Below the pieces are notes generated by a model. That model worked only from the letters and a program-made list of their open reading frames with translations. It ran no database searches and was not told where the DNA came from. Below are positions 21,491 through 33,604 of a stretch of DNA of 58,396 bases, piece after piece; the first letter of the stretch is position 1; each line of letters begins with the position of its first letter. Source of the DNA: Amanita rubescens (lineage: Eukaryota > Basidiomycota > Agaricomycetes > Agaricales > Amanitaceae); NCBI GenBank assembly GCA_015039365.1, contig WION01000324.1:1-58396 (forward strand), in the 5' to 3' direction. The translations under genes were made by a program, and so were the position numbers.

Positions 21491-23443
21491 CTATTCTCCT
21501 ACCGAACCTCGCTCGTGAATTTTCATCGGGCATTCGCAGCCCAATTTTTCATCAAGAGCTGTAATCACGACACGATTAACTGTGAAAAAGCAGACGTTGA
21601 GCAAGCTGAAACGAACCTTCACCTGATCCCTCGTCCATGGCTCTCTCGTTCTTTTTTTATTCCGTCCACAGTTATCATCGTCCACTAGGACTGTACCCTC
21701 GCCAAGGACTACCTGAATATTTGCACGTTGAAGACTCGTAACAAAGTTTTGACCGACGTTGTAACACCCATTCAACTCAGCATGGCCCACCGGCTGACAA
21801 GGATGCGTGCGGAGTCGTAAGAAGTCAAGCAACTCCTGCCCCAACCCGTCCTTGAATTGGACATGGTCGAAGCAAAGGCTTTCCAGGAGCGGAAACAAGT
21901 CTGGTTGCTCAACTTGTTCATCCTGGGACGCCAACGGCACTAGCGCGGCCGCCGCGCCACCAACACACGTCAGTATCTTGACATCAGCAAAGCGACGGAA
22001 GAACTCTGCGGTGACCGTTCTAAACGCCTTGTCTTCGTAATCGAATAGACCAATGCTTAATTCCAACTCTTCGCACCCTCGCGTTAGAGGACTCGTCGGC
22101 GAATGAAACGTCGAGTCGGGGTGCGGTTCCGTGGTGGAAACGAGATTCAATAAAGGTGAAATCAGGTCCAGCCCTTTCTCGCCGGCATATTCCGCTCTCC
22201 AGGAGAGGGCAAGCTGTAGAGAGGGCAAATCTTGTTCGTCCATGGAGATGGATTTTTGCCTCGTCGAGCGATTGTGCACGATGATTCCATCCGGTTGAAT
22301 CGAGACGTACAAATACGGGTTGGGCGTGTTCGCTCCCCAACTGCGAAACCATGACTGCATGGCGTCGCAGAACAAGGTGAACTCGTCGTCGTAGCGGACG
22401 TCTATGAATGAAAGTTGCAACGACCTTGGCGGGGGCGAGAAGATACGAATGAGAGTAGCGCAACCCGGAGAACAGCGGTTGATTCGAAGATCTGCCAATT
22501 TGGTGATCGACGGTGCTTCTGTATGCCAGTTGTGCACCTCACAGCGATCATGGTGGTCCCACTTCATCACGCCGTCTAGCGATAGAAACGTTAAGTGAGG
22601 CAAGCACCGGACCATGGAAGTCCAGTCTGAAACATTGTAATAACCCCAGATATCCCACCGTTGCGATAATTCGAGTCGTTCAAGATTCGAAGAGCTCTTT
22701 AACATAGCCCGGGGGACGTAACAGTTCGCGAGGGAAAGATGTCGCAGATGGGGTGCCTCGACATATTCCAGTTTGTGAGCCCGGCCGAAGAAAGCGAGGT
22801 TTGGAAGGTGCTGCTCATCTAGGCGGGCGAGATAATCGCTACCCAACGCAGACGTCGATGGCGTTTCGTAATCGTCGACATTCCCAACGCAGATCCGCAG
22901 CGTTTCCAGACTTGACGCCCATTTTTCGGATGACTGGAGCTCATGGAACATTCGGGAATCTGAGACGAGGGATATTTCCTTCGCGCAATGAATGAAAGGG
23001 ATCCTACATGTATCAAGCTGCTCGTCTGACGAACGCATCGACCGGAAGTTGATTGAAAGCGGACATGATTTCGAGCGCTGAACCACAGTATTCATCCACC
23101 AGTGGTTGCAAAGGTCGGCGGTTGTAACAAGGGACCATAAAGGAGGGTAGCCGAGAGCGATTTGTCGCCACCGGTTGCATACGTGCGATAGACTCATGAC
23201 CGATGAACGGGTACATGGTTCGTTCCATGAAGATCTAGCGACGAGAAGAAAGACTTGCTGGAGGATTTCTGTCGGAAACTCTAGTATCTGCGACCATCGA
23301 GTAGTGGCGTCTTGATAATATGGGTGCATCATGTCGCCCAATGGATGCATATAAGTGGTAGTGGAATGCGGACAACGACCTGTGGGGGTTCCAGGAACCG
23401 ATGTGAGAACATGAACAATGCCAAGACATTCTTGTCTGACCAT
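21491..23443 (-). CDS. F-box domain protein
   Basis: Long intronless frame of about 650 codons on the minus strand. The F-box lies near residues 55-105 (LEFPTEILQQVFLLVARSSW, then SLSHVCNRWRQIALGYPPLW), as in substrate adaptors of SCF ubiquitin ligases, which bind Skp1 through this motif. The rest holds irregular leucine-rich segments (YVEAPHLRHLSLANCYV, LPHLTFLSLDG, LADLRINRCS) of the type that recognise substrates in Agaricomycete F-box proteins. The first in-frame ATG of the open frame is at 23443; a second at 23350 is just upstream of the F-box and equally possible. The C-terminal 60 residues are basic and may be intron sequence read through. Such proteins form large lineage-specific families; the target is unknown. 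Confidence 0.8.
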   Translation of the reverse strand: MVRQECLGIVHVLTSVPGTPTGRCPHSTTTYMHPLGDMMHPYYQDATTRWSQILEFPTEILQQVFLLVARSSWNEPCTRSSVMSLSHVCNRWRQIALGYPPLWSLVTTADLCNHWWMNTVVQRSKSCPLSINFRSMRSSDEQLDTCRIPFIHCAKEISLVSDSRMFHELQSSEKWASSLETLRICVGNVDDYETPSTSALGSDYLARLDEQHLPNLAFFGRAHKLEYVEAPHLRHLSLANCYVPRAMLKSSSNLERLELSQRWDIWGYYNVSDWTSMVRCLPHLTFLSLDGVMKWDHHDRCEVHNWHTEAPSITKLADLRINRCSPGCATLIRIFSPPPRSLQLSFIDVRYDDEFTLFCDAMQSWFRSWGANTPNPYLYVSIQPDGIIVHNRSTRQKSISMDEQDLPSLQLALSWRAEYAGEKGLDLISPLLNLVSTTEPHPDSTFHSPTSPLTRGCEELELSIGLFDYEDKAFRTVTAEFFRRFADVKILTCVGGAAAALVPLASQDEQVEQPDLFPLLESLCFDHVQFKDGLGQELLDFLRLRTHPCQPVGHAELNGCYNVGQNFVTSLQRANIQVVLGEGTVLVDDDNCGRNKKRTREPWTRDQVKVRFSLLNVCFFTVNRVVITALDEKLGCECPMKIHERGSVGE

Positions 23444-24218
23444 AAATATTTGAACACCAAAAAAAACTGAGACCAGGGTGATTGCTGCGTATCGCAGAAG
23501 CAAGGGGCAGGAACGGAAGAGGGCGCACAAACACGTCAAGGCAGACGTTTATAGCTTGGTGGTCCACTGCTTTGCACGACTACATTGGGGCAGGCATAAT
23601 AATAAGGCAAATTAGTGGCTTGGTGGAGCACGTCAAGGATAATGATAAACGATCAGCGTGATGAACGATCTGTCAGGACTCAGCGCCGACAAACGTTTAA
23701 CCATATGCATGGCTGAAAGTGTTGACAAAAGGGTCAGATGCTTTCTTGATCCGTCCATTCGATATTGTGAAACTGAAGCGCATATTTAAGAGTGGTTTTA
23801 GGCTACGCGTCGTACTTCAGTGGGTCCCGCGTTGCCAGGAGGAAGTGCTTGTGGGAGTCGATGCGTGTTTTGGAGCGCCATCCAAGTGCCAAAAAAGGTA
23901 ACACATCAATAGCAGATCCGGATATCAAGGATGTGGCCAAAGAAAGCAACTGTATTCGAATATAGCAGGCTTGTAGGTTGCGCCCGGCCAACCAATACAT
24001 ACATATTGAGTTTAAAGAAACTCAAGTATTGTCGAATTTTGATCACTAGTAGTAGAATGATTCTCAACTCGGCCGACAAGCAATGAGCTAATCCTATCCC
24101 ACGCCCGCCCCTGTTTCCCGCCCGACTCTCACGGGCTCGCTCCCGATGCGTCGCATGGATGCTGAAGGTTTCCCGAGGCTGACCACCCGCTCCATTCCTC
24201 ACTGGGCTTGATAGAATT
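23444..24218. other. Intergenic between F-box and kinase genes
   Basis: About 775 bp; short frames only, none recognisable. It contains the F-box gene promoter and the kinase 3' UTR. Confidence 0.45.
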
Positions 24219-25612
24219 CTAAGCTATTTCACAACTGTCGAAACTCATCCCCGCCCGTGGTGTATACTCAAACCAAGGATGCCGTACCACCTCTTTTATC
24301 GTGATTCTTTTCTCTGGCTGATACCTGAGCATCTTCTCCAATAGGTTGCTCAAAAGCTCAAGCTCCTCTTCTTCAAGCCGCGTCCCAGGAGGCTCCATCA
24401 TGGGCTCGTCCCTCTCAATACCCACCTTCTCATCATCTCCAATCGTTTGCAACAACTCTCTGATAGAGGTCTTTCTCGCTGGAAACGTCGGCTTGCCGTT
24501 CACCTGAACCTTCGGTTCGCCATTCTCCTCAAACCACACATGACGCTCCTCGAATTTGCTCCACCAAGGTTCTGGTAGCTTACCCAACGTGCTAACTATA
24601 TCCTGTAAAACTGTAGACTTAGAAGCGAGAAATGAAGTAAATAGCGAGAATCCAGCACGGATCTCGAAGATGGTGCACGCCAACCCCCAAATGTCAGAAG
24701 CGGGGGTGACGATGTTGTCGAGACTCGCCTCCGGGGAGAAATAGTGTAATGCTGTACCCGGGTGGTAATCCTTTGGCGGAGCCGTTATGTCGTAGGATTG
24801 GCCAAAGTCGGTGACGACAATGTTTTCCTCTAAGAAAGTCGGGGAAGAGATATCAATGGGTTCGACAAGTTCACGGGGAGCGTGTGGCCCAGGCAGTGAG
24901 TTGTCCAGGGTTTCAACCTCTTCTGTCCCAGGCTGACCTAGTGTTGAGTAGACTTCCTGGTCGGTCCATCTGCGGGCCCGGGGTGAGACCTGGAAAAGGA
25001 TGTTGGATGATGTTAGATCTGAGGGGAGTTTAGCAGTTCACTTTTGACATAACTGTCAGGATATAACGAACCTCCATGTACAAGTCCCGCGGAATGCATG
25101 AGCTCCACCACGTTAGCAGTTTGCTTTGCCACCTTCCTCGCCAAATCGCCTCGGAGCCGCCTGCTCCCCCTGGATCTCATAGAAAGCACACTCGCTCCAA
25201 CAAATTGAGTGACAATGCACGTGTGTTTTCCATTTGGCCCTTCCACTGTGAAGTGGTCCTTGACGGCTAGGAAATTTTGACGAGCGGGGTTATGCGTGGC
25301 ACTAGCGAACACATCAAGCTTGTCGGGGACAAAAAGGTCCGGGATCTCGTCCGTCGGCAAGTTGGCGGAACTACTAAAGCCAGAAAGAACTTTCAAAGCG
25401 ACCAGAGTGTCCGAATCACCTGGCTGCGGCCGTAGGTCTCGTGCAAGCCATACAGTAGACGAACCCCCGTAACCCAACTTGTGTAGTATTTTGTAGCGAC
25501 CGTTGGCGTAGATATCGCCAATCGAGACTGGGTGATATCCGTTGGGTTGATACAACTGGATTTCTTCTATTGAGCATAAGCCGCAAATTTTGTATTTTCT
25601 TGGGAACATCAT
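24219..25612 (-). CDS. SRPK-like protein kinase with altered catalytic loop
   Basis: Protein of about 446 residues with one 53-nt intron (25071-25019). The start ATG at 25612 is the first of two adjacent ATGs. Kinase lobes are recognisable: a glycine loop (ILHKLGYGGSSTVWLARD), a beta-3 lysine (VALKVLSG), a catalytic loop, DFGQSYD, a CMGC-like activation segment (HYFSPEASLDNIVTPASDIWGLACTIFEIRAG split in two by sight), and a C-lobe ending HPWFEYTP. This matches the fungal SRPK-related group. The catalytic loop, restored by splicing, reads VHGDLTSSNIL: the HRD arginine is Gly and the usual catalytic-loop Lys is Thr. The Asp, Asn and DFG remain, so activity is uncertain. No frame break is seen. 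Confidence 0.75.
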
Positions 25613-25839
25613 TGCGGAGACGCGGGCAATGGTTGAGAAGAGATATTGGGTAGCTAGTCGTTATGAAAGTAGAAAGAGAGACATATTTTGACTCAATTCA
25701 TGGACTGTGTCACACCAGGCTCATTCGTCGTGTGACTCCGCTTCTACTCTTGACTCGTCGCTCCATATCTAGTTAGAAAGATCCAACCCTGGACGCACCT
25801 CGCCCGCCTCAAAAGATGAAGTGAGCTGCAGAAGAAGTC

Positions 25840-26270
25840 GGCGGAGAGGTACTTGTGTACGTCGAATGACCCAGCTTCCTTTAACACTCCGAACCCCTTA
25901 TTTTGCAATTGCTTGGACCGAAGCGGTAACAGGCTCCGTGCCCTCCAGGGCCACCTCCAGAACCGCTCATTGGCAACCCTTGACATCACTGCGGAAAAGC
26001 CGTCGGTTAAGCATCTGAACTCGTCAAAAGAATTAAACAGTGTGTTTGATTTTCTTATTACTCGCAAAAATACGTGGTGGCTGACTATCTGCTTCAGCTG
26101 ATATGATACATTTGACCGCGACGAACCAGCATATTGTCGTTCTCAAAAAGGCGAATGATGCCATAATCCTGTTGAAAAGAGATCGACTATATAATTGAGT
26201 CGGCCACCATGAGTTCGAACCAAGCACCAGTCGCCCTCGTGGCACGCGTACGATTCCTACCAAGGATCTG
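25840..26270 (+). pseudogene. Decayed P450 N-terminal fragment upstream of copy 2
   Basis: Frames on the plus strand match pieces of the P450 start: QLLGP-like anchor residues, a damaged GPPPEPLIG hinge, then DMIHLTATNQHIVVLKKAND after an intron-like gap, with stops between. The remainder of the enzyme is absent. A matching relic lies in the same position upstream of copy 3 (about 30189-30520). Confidence 0.6.
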
Positions 26271-26329
26271 ACGCTGGTAAAAATATATATTTAAGTGGAT
26301 GCCGCTGTGCGTCGCGCATCAAAGATGAA

Positions 26330-27090
26330 TTGCTTCATGAATAATCATCAGGCGAGTCGTAGGTCACTGGATAACCTATTGATTGATGTAGGTATTTCCG
26401 TAGATTCTGTTTCCAAACAAACCTGATGGTCTCTCATGGTGCGGTGAAATTATTGAACCCTGCTCTCACGGTCTCTTGGATACTCCGCCGGGAAGTGGCT
26501 AGGAGAGGCAATCGTCTGATGAATTACCGATCATGAATGATGGCGGAATGAATTTTTGCGTTGAGTGCGAGCGGATTCAGATCGGATACATCGAACAAAT
26601 AGCACCTGCGGGGCCGCATGCTTGGCGGGTCCCGGGACAACGTCTATGTATCACCAATGAATGTATTAGGGGAAGATGAAAGGTGCTAACGAACTGTCTT
26701 GGATTGTTCAATGCTGCAATGGAGATGAAAGGTACTGAGATTCTTGAGCACAGGTGCAGACGGAGTTTGTCCCGATGGATAGTGACGTGCTCAACCACAT
26801 GCCCTAGACGTTCGATAAACGATTACGCGGACCAACACATGACGTTGCAAAACGATCCAAAATCATCCATGCGAGCATTGGAATTTCCTGTTGGAGTTGT
26901 TTTTTTTTGATCCAGAATCAATGAAGCACATGTGGTTACTATCAAGAACTTGTTGTCGGACGTTATGCTCCACCGAGCCGGCTCATCGAATATCTGGGTA
27001 CGAGAATAAGTATTTAAGCTATCGTCTACCCTATTTTCGTATTGCGGTTCAACCTCAGGCTTGCCAAGAAATCCGTCTTCGGAACCAACG
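26330..27090 (+). repeat. Upstream flank of P450 unit, copy 2
   Basis: Duplicated promoter-side sequence of the P450 unit, homologous to 13640-14547 and about 30620-31468. No gene is seen in it. Confidence 0.6.
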
Positions 27091-29227
27091 ATGGATTTTG
27101 TCGTCCCATCTCTGGCCATTGTTCTTGCTTCAACACTAGCCTTCGTGTTTCTGAAGCCAAAGCGGCAGGAACTCCCTTACCCGCCAGGGCCACCGCCGAA
27201 ACCACTCATTGGCAATGCCCTTGACATCCCTTCGAAAAGGCCGTGGGTCGCGTATCGAAACATGTGCAAGGAATATAACAGTACGCTCGTATATTTTTCC
27301 GCGAGCAAAGCTATGTAACGTCCGGCTACTTGCTTTAGGTGACATGATTCATTTGACCGCGATGAACAAGCATATCGTCATCCTCAATAATATCAAGGAT
27401 GCAGTAAACCTTTTTGAGAAGAGATCAACCGTATACTCAAGTCGGCCAGCAGTCCCAGCTATCGAGATGTATGGCTGATTGAACTTGCAAAAGATGTGCG
27501 ATTCTTACCTCTACTTAGATTCGGCGTAGATCGTATTACCCCAGTGCTTCCGTACGGAGATGAATGGCGAAAACATAGGAGATTTTACCAAGAAAGCTTG
27601 CGTAAAGATCTTATACCTTCCTATAATGAAATCTGCACGGAAAAGGTGCACCAACTTCTCGATCAACTTCTTCGCTCCCCGGGAAAATTTATGGAACATG
27701 GGAAATGGTATTTTACTTCATTTCATTTCCGCGCTTGGTGACCCTATTCCCTTTATCAGGTTGACAGCATCACTTACGATGGCCGTAACATTTGGTTATG
27801 AATACCCCCCGGGAAAGGAGGATGATCACTTTATCTCGCTTGCTGAAGAGACTATAAACGGATTATCTTCTGCATTCCAACCCGGAAGCACCCTCATCAA
27901 TGTCTTTCCCTTCCTGAAATATATACCGCCTTGGGTGCCTGGCGCGACGACGCAGAAGTCCGCAGCTAGGATCAGGAGTGTGGCATACTTATATAGGAAT
28001 GAACCTTTTGAATCTGTAGAGCGTCAAATGGTGAGTATTCTAATATCGTTTTCGTGCCCTGGGGTTAAAGAAAGGCATAGGCTACCGGAGAGTCGATGAG
28101 GCCGTCCGTCTTGGGAAAAATATTACAGCGTCGTGTAAAGAAAGATGGGATGTATGAAGATGAAGAAACTCTCAAGGATGCAGTAATGACCACTTACCTA
28201 GGTATATCCGCCATATCTACGAATCACTGTCCGTCTAGTACTGACCCTCAGCTTAGCCGGTGTTGAAACGGTAAGCAATGTGAACGAAACTCGGACGTAT
28301 ACATATTCTAATTTTGGATTTGAATCCAGCTTCATGCTTCGACGATGACCTTTTTCAGGACAATGGCGCTTTACCCGGCCATACAGAAGCGAGCGCAAGA
28401 GGAAATCGACCGAGTCGTGGGAACAGAGCGACTTCCCGATTTCGAGGATAGGATCTCTTTGCCTTACGTAGAAGCCCTCCTCCGGGAAGTCTTCAGATGG
28501 TGGTGTGTCACGCCACAAGGCTTGCCACATACAGCAACTGCGGATGACGTGTACAATGGGTTCTATTTCCCGAAAGGCAAGTCCACGTCGTTCATGAAAA
28601 GACGTTCACCTGTAACGGACTCTGCAGGCACGATGGTGATACCCAACCTCTGGTAAATATAACTGTTCTCTCGTTGCCCGCCACTTATAATCTTCGCTTA
28701 AGGTCTATGATGCGAGATGAAGAAATGTACCCGGATCCAGAGTCATTCAAACCCGAACGATTCTTCAATGACGACGGTACCCTCAATGGTGATACTGTGC
28801 CGTATACATTCGGTTTTGGGCGCAGGTATGTTGTGCTTGGACTGTCAACGTAGCACCAATGTATTCCTCCAATAGGGTTTGTGTCGGCCGACACTTGGCT
28901 GAGTCAGTCGTACGTCGTCTTATCGCTCCAAAATAGCCATATTGATAAAATGATATTGGATAGTTATGGTTGTTCGTTGCCTGTGTGCTATCCACTTTCA
29001 ACATTGCCAAGGCTCGAGACGAAAAAGGTGTTGAGATTGAAATTGATCGGGATGGCTACTCCGATTCGGTTGTCAGGTAGGATCAAGTCGATCGAGTAAT
29101 TCGTGATACCTGTTCTTATCTTCTACCCAGCACGTCACTCCCGTTCGATTGTTCAATTACCCCTCGATCTTCTCTGGCTGAAAATATCATTCACGATGCA
29201 ATTCTTGCTTTGCAGTCAAATGCTTGA
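27091..29227 (+). CDS. Cytochrome P450 monooxygenase, copy 2
   Basis: Close paralogue of copy 1 with the same exon plan. The start ATG at 27091 opens MDFVVPSLAIVLAS; an upstream in-frame ATG was not found. Motifs are intact: PPGPPPKPLIGN hinge, PYGDEWRKHR, AGVET on the 14-nt exon 28257-28270, EVFRWW (ExxR), FKPERF and FGFGRRVCVGRH. The C-terminal exons give VLSTFNIAKARDEKG and PFDCSITPRSSLAENI, ending LQSNA. The GC-AG intron is at 28577-28627. Differences from copy 1 are scattered amino-acid changes without frame breaks, for example TPQGLPH for VPQGMPH and PYTFGFG for PYAFGFG near the haem. The substrate is unknown. Confidence 0.85.
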
Positions 29228-29725
29228 CTTACTAGGTTGTTTTTTCCTGAATGCAACGTCGAAACATTTGTTCCTTCTGTTGTCCAACCTCTACACTGCA
29301 AAGAATGGTTTTTACTTGTCATCCCCCGTCAAGCACGTATTGTCACATATAAGTGAGGGTCTCGACTCTTTTAGGATCCTCATTCTCGCGCATACTCAGA
29401 AACCGTCTAATACCACGATTCAGCGCCATTACAATTGTATGAAAATGTTACATACCATTTATTCTTTCGTTGCTCTTGTAAAGGGTAGTTTTCGGACTTT
29501 TGAACCGTTTTCCCAAATCCTCGCAATGCGAAAGGGTTCTCGGTTCAGCGCCGCGATCTGAGAAAAAGGTGGATGTGACGCGTGACACGTGACGGTCCAG
29601 GGCCCTTGATGTTCGAATTGCGATTGTATTTCCTAGCGTTATTCTCTCTCTCACCTGCTTCTGCTTCCACACAGTATGGCTTTCGAAGGTGCTGGCATCA
29701 ATATGTATAGTAAGCGGTAATTTGG
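29228..29725 (+). repeat. Downstream flank of P450 unit, copy 2
   Basis: Homologous to 33605-34122 almost to the shared landmark CGGTAATTTGGACC (near 29713 and 34109), where similarity stops. This marks the right edge of the duplicated unit. Confidence 0.55.
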
Positions 29726-29909
29726 ACCAGAGGAGGCACATCCCATGACTAAACTAGTTACAACTAGGCGACTTAGGATGTCGGGGAGCCAGGGAAGCAG
29801 GTTTAAGCCTTGACTACTCATGCGCATGCCCTCCACTATGCACGTGCTCTGCGAATGGGTCTTGGCCCACCCTGATATGGATTGTCAATGTCATCAAGCT
29901 TTTCGAGCG

Positions 29910-30610
29910 TTCTACGTCGAACGACACAGGGGTTCCATTAACACTCCGAGGCCTGCACTAGCTATGCGACGCTATATACAGATTCACATGGACATGGACA
30001 TCAATGTTGCTCTTGTCGGAATCAGGAAGCATCATGATCGGGCCCGTGAAAGCTGTGGCAAAAGTATCATTGAGGTCAGTTCTCTTAAGTAAATATCCAG
30101 AGTAGAAAAAATGAATATTTCGTATTCTCCAGATGCCGGTCGCATCCCAGGCTCACTAAGATTTCCATGGCCGGAGCTAACCGCAGCTATGGATTTCGTC
30201 GCTCCATGTCTTGCCATTGTTCTCGCTTCGATTCTAGCCTTTATTTTGCAATTGCTTGGACCGAAGTGGTAGCAGGCCCCATACCATCCAGGGCCACCTC
30301 CCGAATCGCTCATTGGCAGCCCTTGACATCCCTGCGGAAGCGCCGTCGGTTAAGCATCTGAACCGGTCAAACAGTGTGTTTGATTTTCTTATTATTCACG
30401 AAAATACGTGGCGGCTGACTATCGGCTTCAGATAATATGATACATTTGACCGCGACGAACCAACATATCATCGCTTTGAAAAGAGATCGACCATATACTT
30501 GAGTCGACCATGAGTTCGAGTCAAGCGTCAGTCTCGTGGTACGGTCTCCTACCAGGGATCTGATGCTGGTTAAAAAAACATATATTTGAGTGGATGACGC
30601 TGTGCGTCGC
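29910..30610 (+). pseudogene. Decayed P450 N-terminal fragment upstream of copy 3
   Basis: An ATG at 30189 opens MDFVAPCLAIVLASILAFIL, the P450 anchor, followed by a TAG and a damaged PYHPGPPPESLIG hinge. A later piece matches DMIHLTATNQHI and KRDRPYT-like residues before the sequence fades. About 280 bp near 29960-30240 are absent from the equivalent copy-2 relic, which joins directly at TTATTTTGCAATTGCTTGG. The left edge of unit homology is near 29910 (TACGTCGAACGAC) and near 25858 (TACGTCGAATGAC). Confidence 0.6.
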
Positions 30611-30619
30611 GAATCAAGG

Positions 30620-31468
30620 ATGAATTGCTTCATGAATCATCAGGCAAGCCCTGGGTCATTGGATAAGGGTGTATTGGTTGATGTAGGTATTCCTGTAGAT
30701 TCTGTTTTCAAACAAACCTGCTGGTCTCTGATGGTGCGGTAAGTGGCTAGGTGAGGCAATCGTCTGATGAATTATCGATCATGAATAATGGCGGAATGAA
30801 TTTTTGCATTGAGTGCGGGGCCGCAAGCTTGGCGGGACAATATCTATGTATCACCGATGAACGTATTAGGGGGAAGGTGAAAAGTCCTAACGAACTGTCT
30901 TCTGCAATAAAGATGAAACGTACCGAGATTTTTGAGCGCAGGCGCAGACGGAGTTCGTCCCGATGGATAATGACGCCCCAATTGTATTGGGTGTTTCAAC
31001 CACGTCTCGTGTAATTGAGTATACGCCACATTCACAGTGCGTGGCGTGCGTAAAGTCGGAAATCATTCTCACCTGCCTCAAGTAGTGGTTTACGGCTCCA
31101 TCATATATGTTAAAAATGTGCCTGAGGGTCAAATGCTATAACATCCTATAACATTTGTGATCAACGATTATGCGCCCAAGTATCACGATAGATTGCCATA
31201 GAAAGCACAACCGATTCCTGAAGTGGTTACCGACATGTCCAAATGCGCAACTTGCGGGCCGACCAGCTTCTGATAACTTGTTCTTGTAAGGGATACACAA
31301 TGACATTAACACATGATATTGCAAAACGATCCAAGATCTTTACATTCCACCTCTATTGAAAATTGCCTGTTGGAGTTGTTTCTTTTTGTTCCGGAATCAA
31401 TGAAGCACATGTACATGGGTACTGGACATAGAAAAGCCAATGAATCCTTCCCAGGAGCCAACTACGCC
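30620..31468 (+). repeat. Upstream flank of P450 unit, copy 3
   Basis: Third version of the promoter-side sequence shared with copies 1 and 2. No gene is seen in it. Confidence 0.6.
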
Positions 31469-33604
31469 ATGGATTTTGTCGTCCCATCTCTGGCCATTGT
31501 TCTTGCTTCAACACTAGCCTTCGTGTTTCTGAAGCCAAAGCGACAGGAGCACCCTTACCCGCCAGGGCCACCGCCGAAACTACTCATTGGCAATGCCCTT
31601 GACATCCCTTCGAAAAGGCCGTGGGTCGCGTATCAGAACTTATGCAAGGAATATAACAGTACGTTCGTATATTTTTCTGCGAGCAAAGCTATGTAACGTC
31701 CGGCTATTTGCTTTAGGTGACATGATTCACTTGACCGCGATGAACAAGCATATCGTCGTCCTCAATAAGATCAAGGATGCAGTAAACCTTTTTGAGAAAA
31801 GATCGACCATATACTCAAGTCGACCAGTAGTCCCAGCTATCCAGATGTATGGCTGATTGAACTTGCAAAAGATGTGCGATGCTTACCTCTACTTAGATTC
31901 GGTGTAGATCATATCACCCCAGTGCTTCCGTACGGAGATGAATGGCGAAAACATAGGAGATTTTACCAAGAAAGCTTGCGTAAAGATCTTATACCTTCCT
32001 ATAATGAAATCTGCACGGAAAAGGTGCACCAACTTCTCGATCAACTTCTTCGCTCCCCAGGCAAATTTATGGAACATGGGAAATGGTATTTTACTTCACT
32101 TCATTTCCGCGCTTGGTGACCCTATTCCCTTTATCAGGTTGGCAGCATCAGTTACGATGGCCGTAACATTTGGTTACGAATACCCCCCAGGAAAGGAGGA
32201 TGATCACTTTATCTCGCTTGCTGAAGAGACCATAAACGGATTATCTTCCGCATTCCAAACCGGAAGCACCCTCATCAATATCTTTCCCTTCCTGAAATAT
32301 ATACCGCCTTGGGTGCCTGGCGCGACGACTCAGAAGTCCGCAGCCAGGATCAGGAGTGTGGCTCACTTATATAGGAATGAACCTTTTGAATCCGTAGAGC
32401 GTCAAATGGTGAGCGTTATAATATCGTTTTCGTGCCCTGGGGGTTAAAGAAAGGCATAGGCTACCGGAGAGTCGTTGAGGCCGTCCGTCTTGGGAAAAAT
32501 ATTACAGCATCGTGTAAAGAAAGATGGGATGTATGAAGATGAAGAAATTCTCAAGGATGCAGTAATGACCACTTACCTAGGTATATCCGCCATATCTACG
32601 AGTCGCTGTCCGTCTGGTACTGACCCTCAGCCTAGCCAGTGCCGAAACGGTAAGCAATGTGAACGAAACTCGGATGTATATTCTAATTTTGGATTTGAAT
32701 CCAGCTTCATGCTTCGACGATGACCCTTTTCAAGGCCATGGCGCTTTACCCTGCCATACAGAAGCGAGCGCAAGAGGAAATCGACCGAGTCGTGGGAACA
32801 GAGCGACTTCCCAATTTCGAGGATAGGATCTCTTTGCCTTACGTAGATGCCCTCCTCCGGGAAATGTTCAGATGGTGGTGTGTGGTGCCACAAGGCTTGC
32901 CACATACATCAACTGCGGATGACGTGTACAATGGGTTCTATTTCCCGAAAGGCAAGTCCACGTCGTTCATGAAAAGACGTTCACCTGTAACGGACTCTGC
33001 AGGCACGATGGTGATACCGAACGCCTGGTAAATATAACTGTTCTCTCGTTGCCCCCCTTTATAATCTTCGCTTAAGGTCTATGATGCGAGATGAAGAAAT
33101 GTACCCGGATCCAGAATCATTTAAACCCGAACGGTTCTTCAATGACGACGGTACCCTCAATGGTGATACTGTCCCGTATGCCTTCGGTTTTGGGCGCAGG
33201 TATGTTGTGCTTGGACTATAAACGAAACACCAATGTATTCCTCCATATATAGAGTTTGTGTCGGCCGACACTTGGCTGAGTCAGTCGTACGTCGTCTTAT
33301 CGCTCCAAAATAGCCAAATTGATAAAATGATATTGGATAGTTATGGTTGTTCGTCGCCTGTGTGCTATCCACTTTTAACATTGCCAAGGCTCGAGACGAA
33401 AAAGGTGTTGAGATTGAAATTGATCGGGATGGCTACTCCGATTCGGTTGTCAGGTAGGATCAAGTCGATCGAGTAATTCGCGATACCTGTTCTTATCTTC
33501 TACCCAGCACGTCACTCCCGTTCGATTGTTCAATTACCCCTCGATCTTCTCGGGCGGAACGTATCATTCACGATGCAATTCTTGCTTTGCAGTCAAAAAC
33601 TTGA
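31469..33604 (+). CDS. Cytochrome P450 monooxygenase, copy 3
   Basis: Third paralogue, most similar to copy 2, with the ATG at 31469 and the same exon plan. Anchor, PPGPPPKLLIGN hinge, PYGDEWRKHR, EMFRWW (ExxR), FKPERF and FGFGRRVCVGRH are present, and the C-terminus ends PFDCSITPRSSRAER..LQSKT. The 14-nt exon (32636-32649) encodes A-S-A-E-T instead of A-G-V-E-T, so the conserved I-helix Gly is Ser; the Thr that handles oxygen activation is kept. The GC-AG intron is at 32952-33002. No frame break is seen. The I-helix change may alter coupling or substrate choice, but this is inference. Confidence 0.82.

Noticed and set aside
26205..26225. GAGTTCGAACCAAGC, resembling a tRNA T-loop
   Set aside because: It lies in the P450 relic, has no acceptor, D or anticodon stem around it, and is changed in the equivalent copy near 30513.
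29131..29181. Stop after PSIFSG in the last exon of P450 copy 2
   Set aside because: That reading uses the wrong phase; after the AG-C splice junction the frame is STSLPFDCSITPRS and the stop is at 29227.
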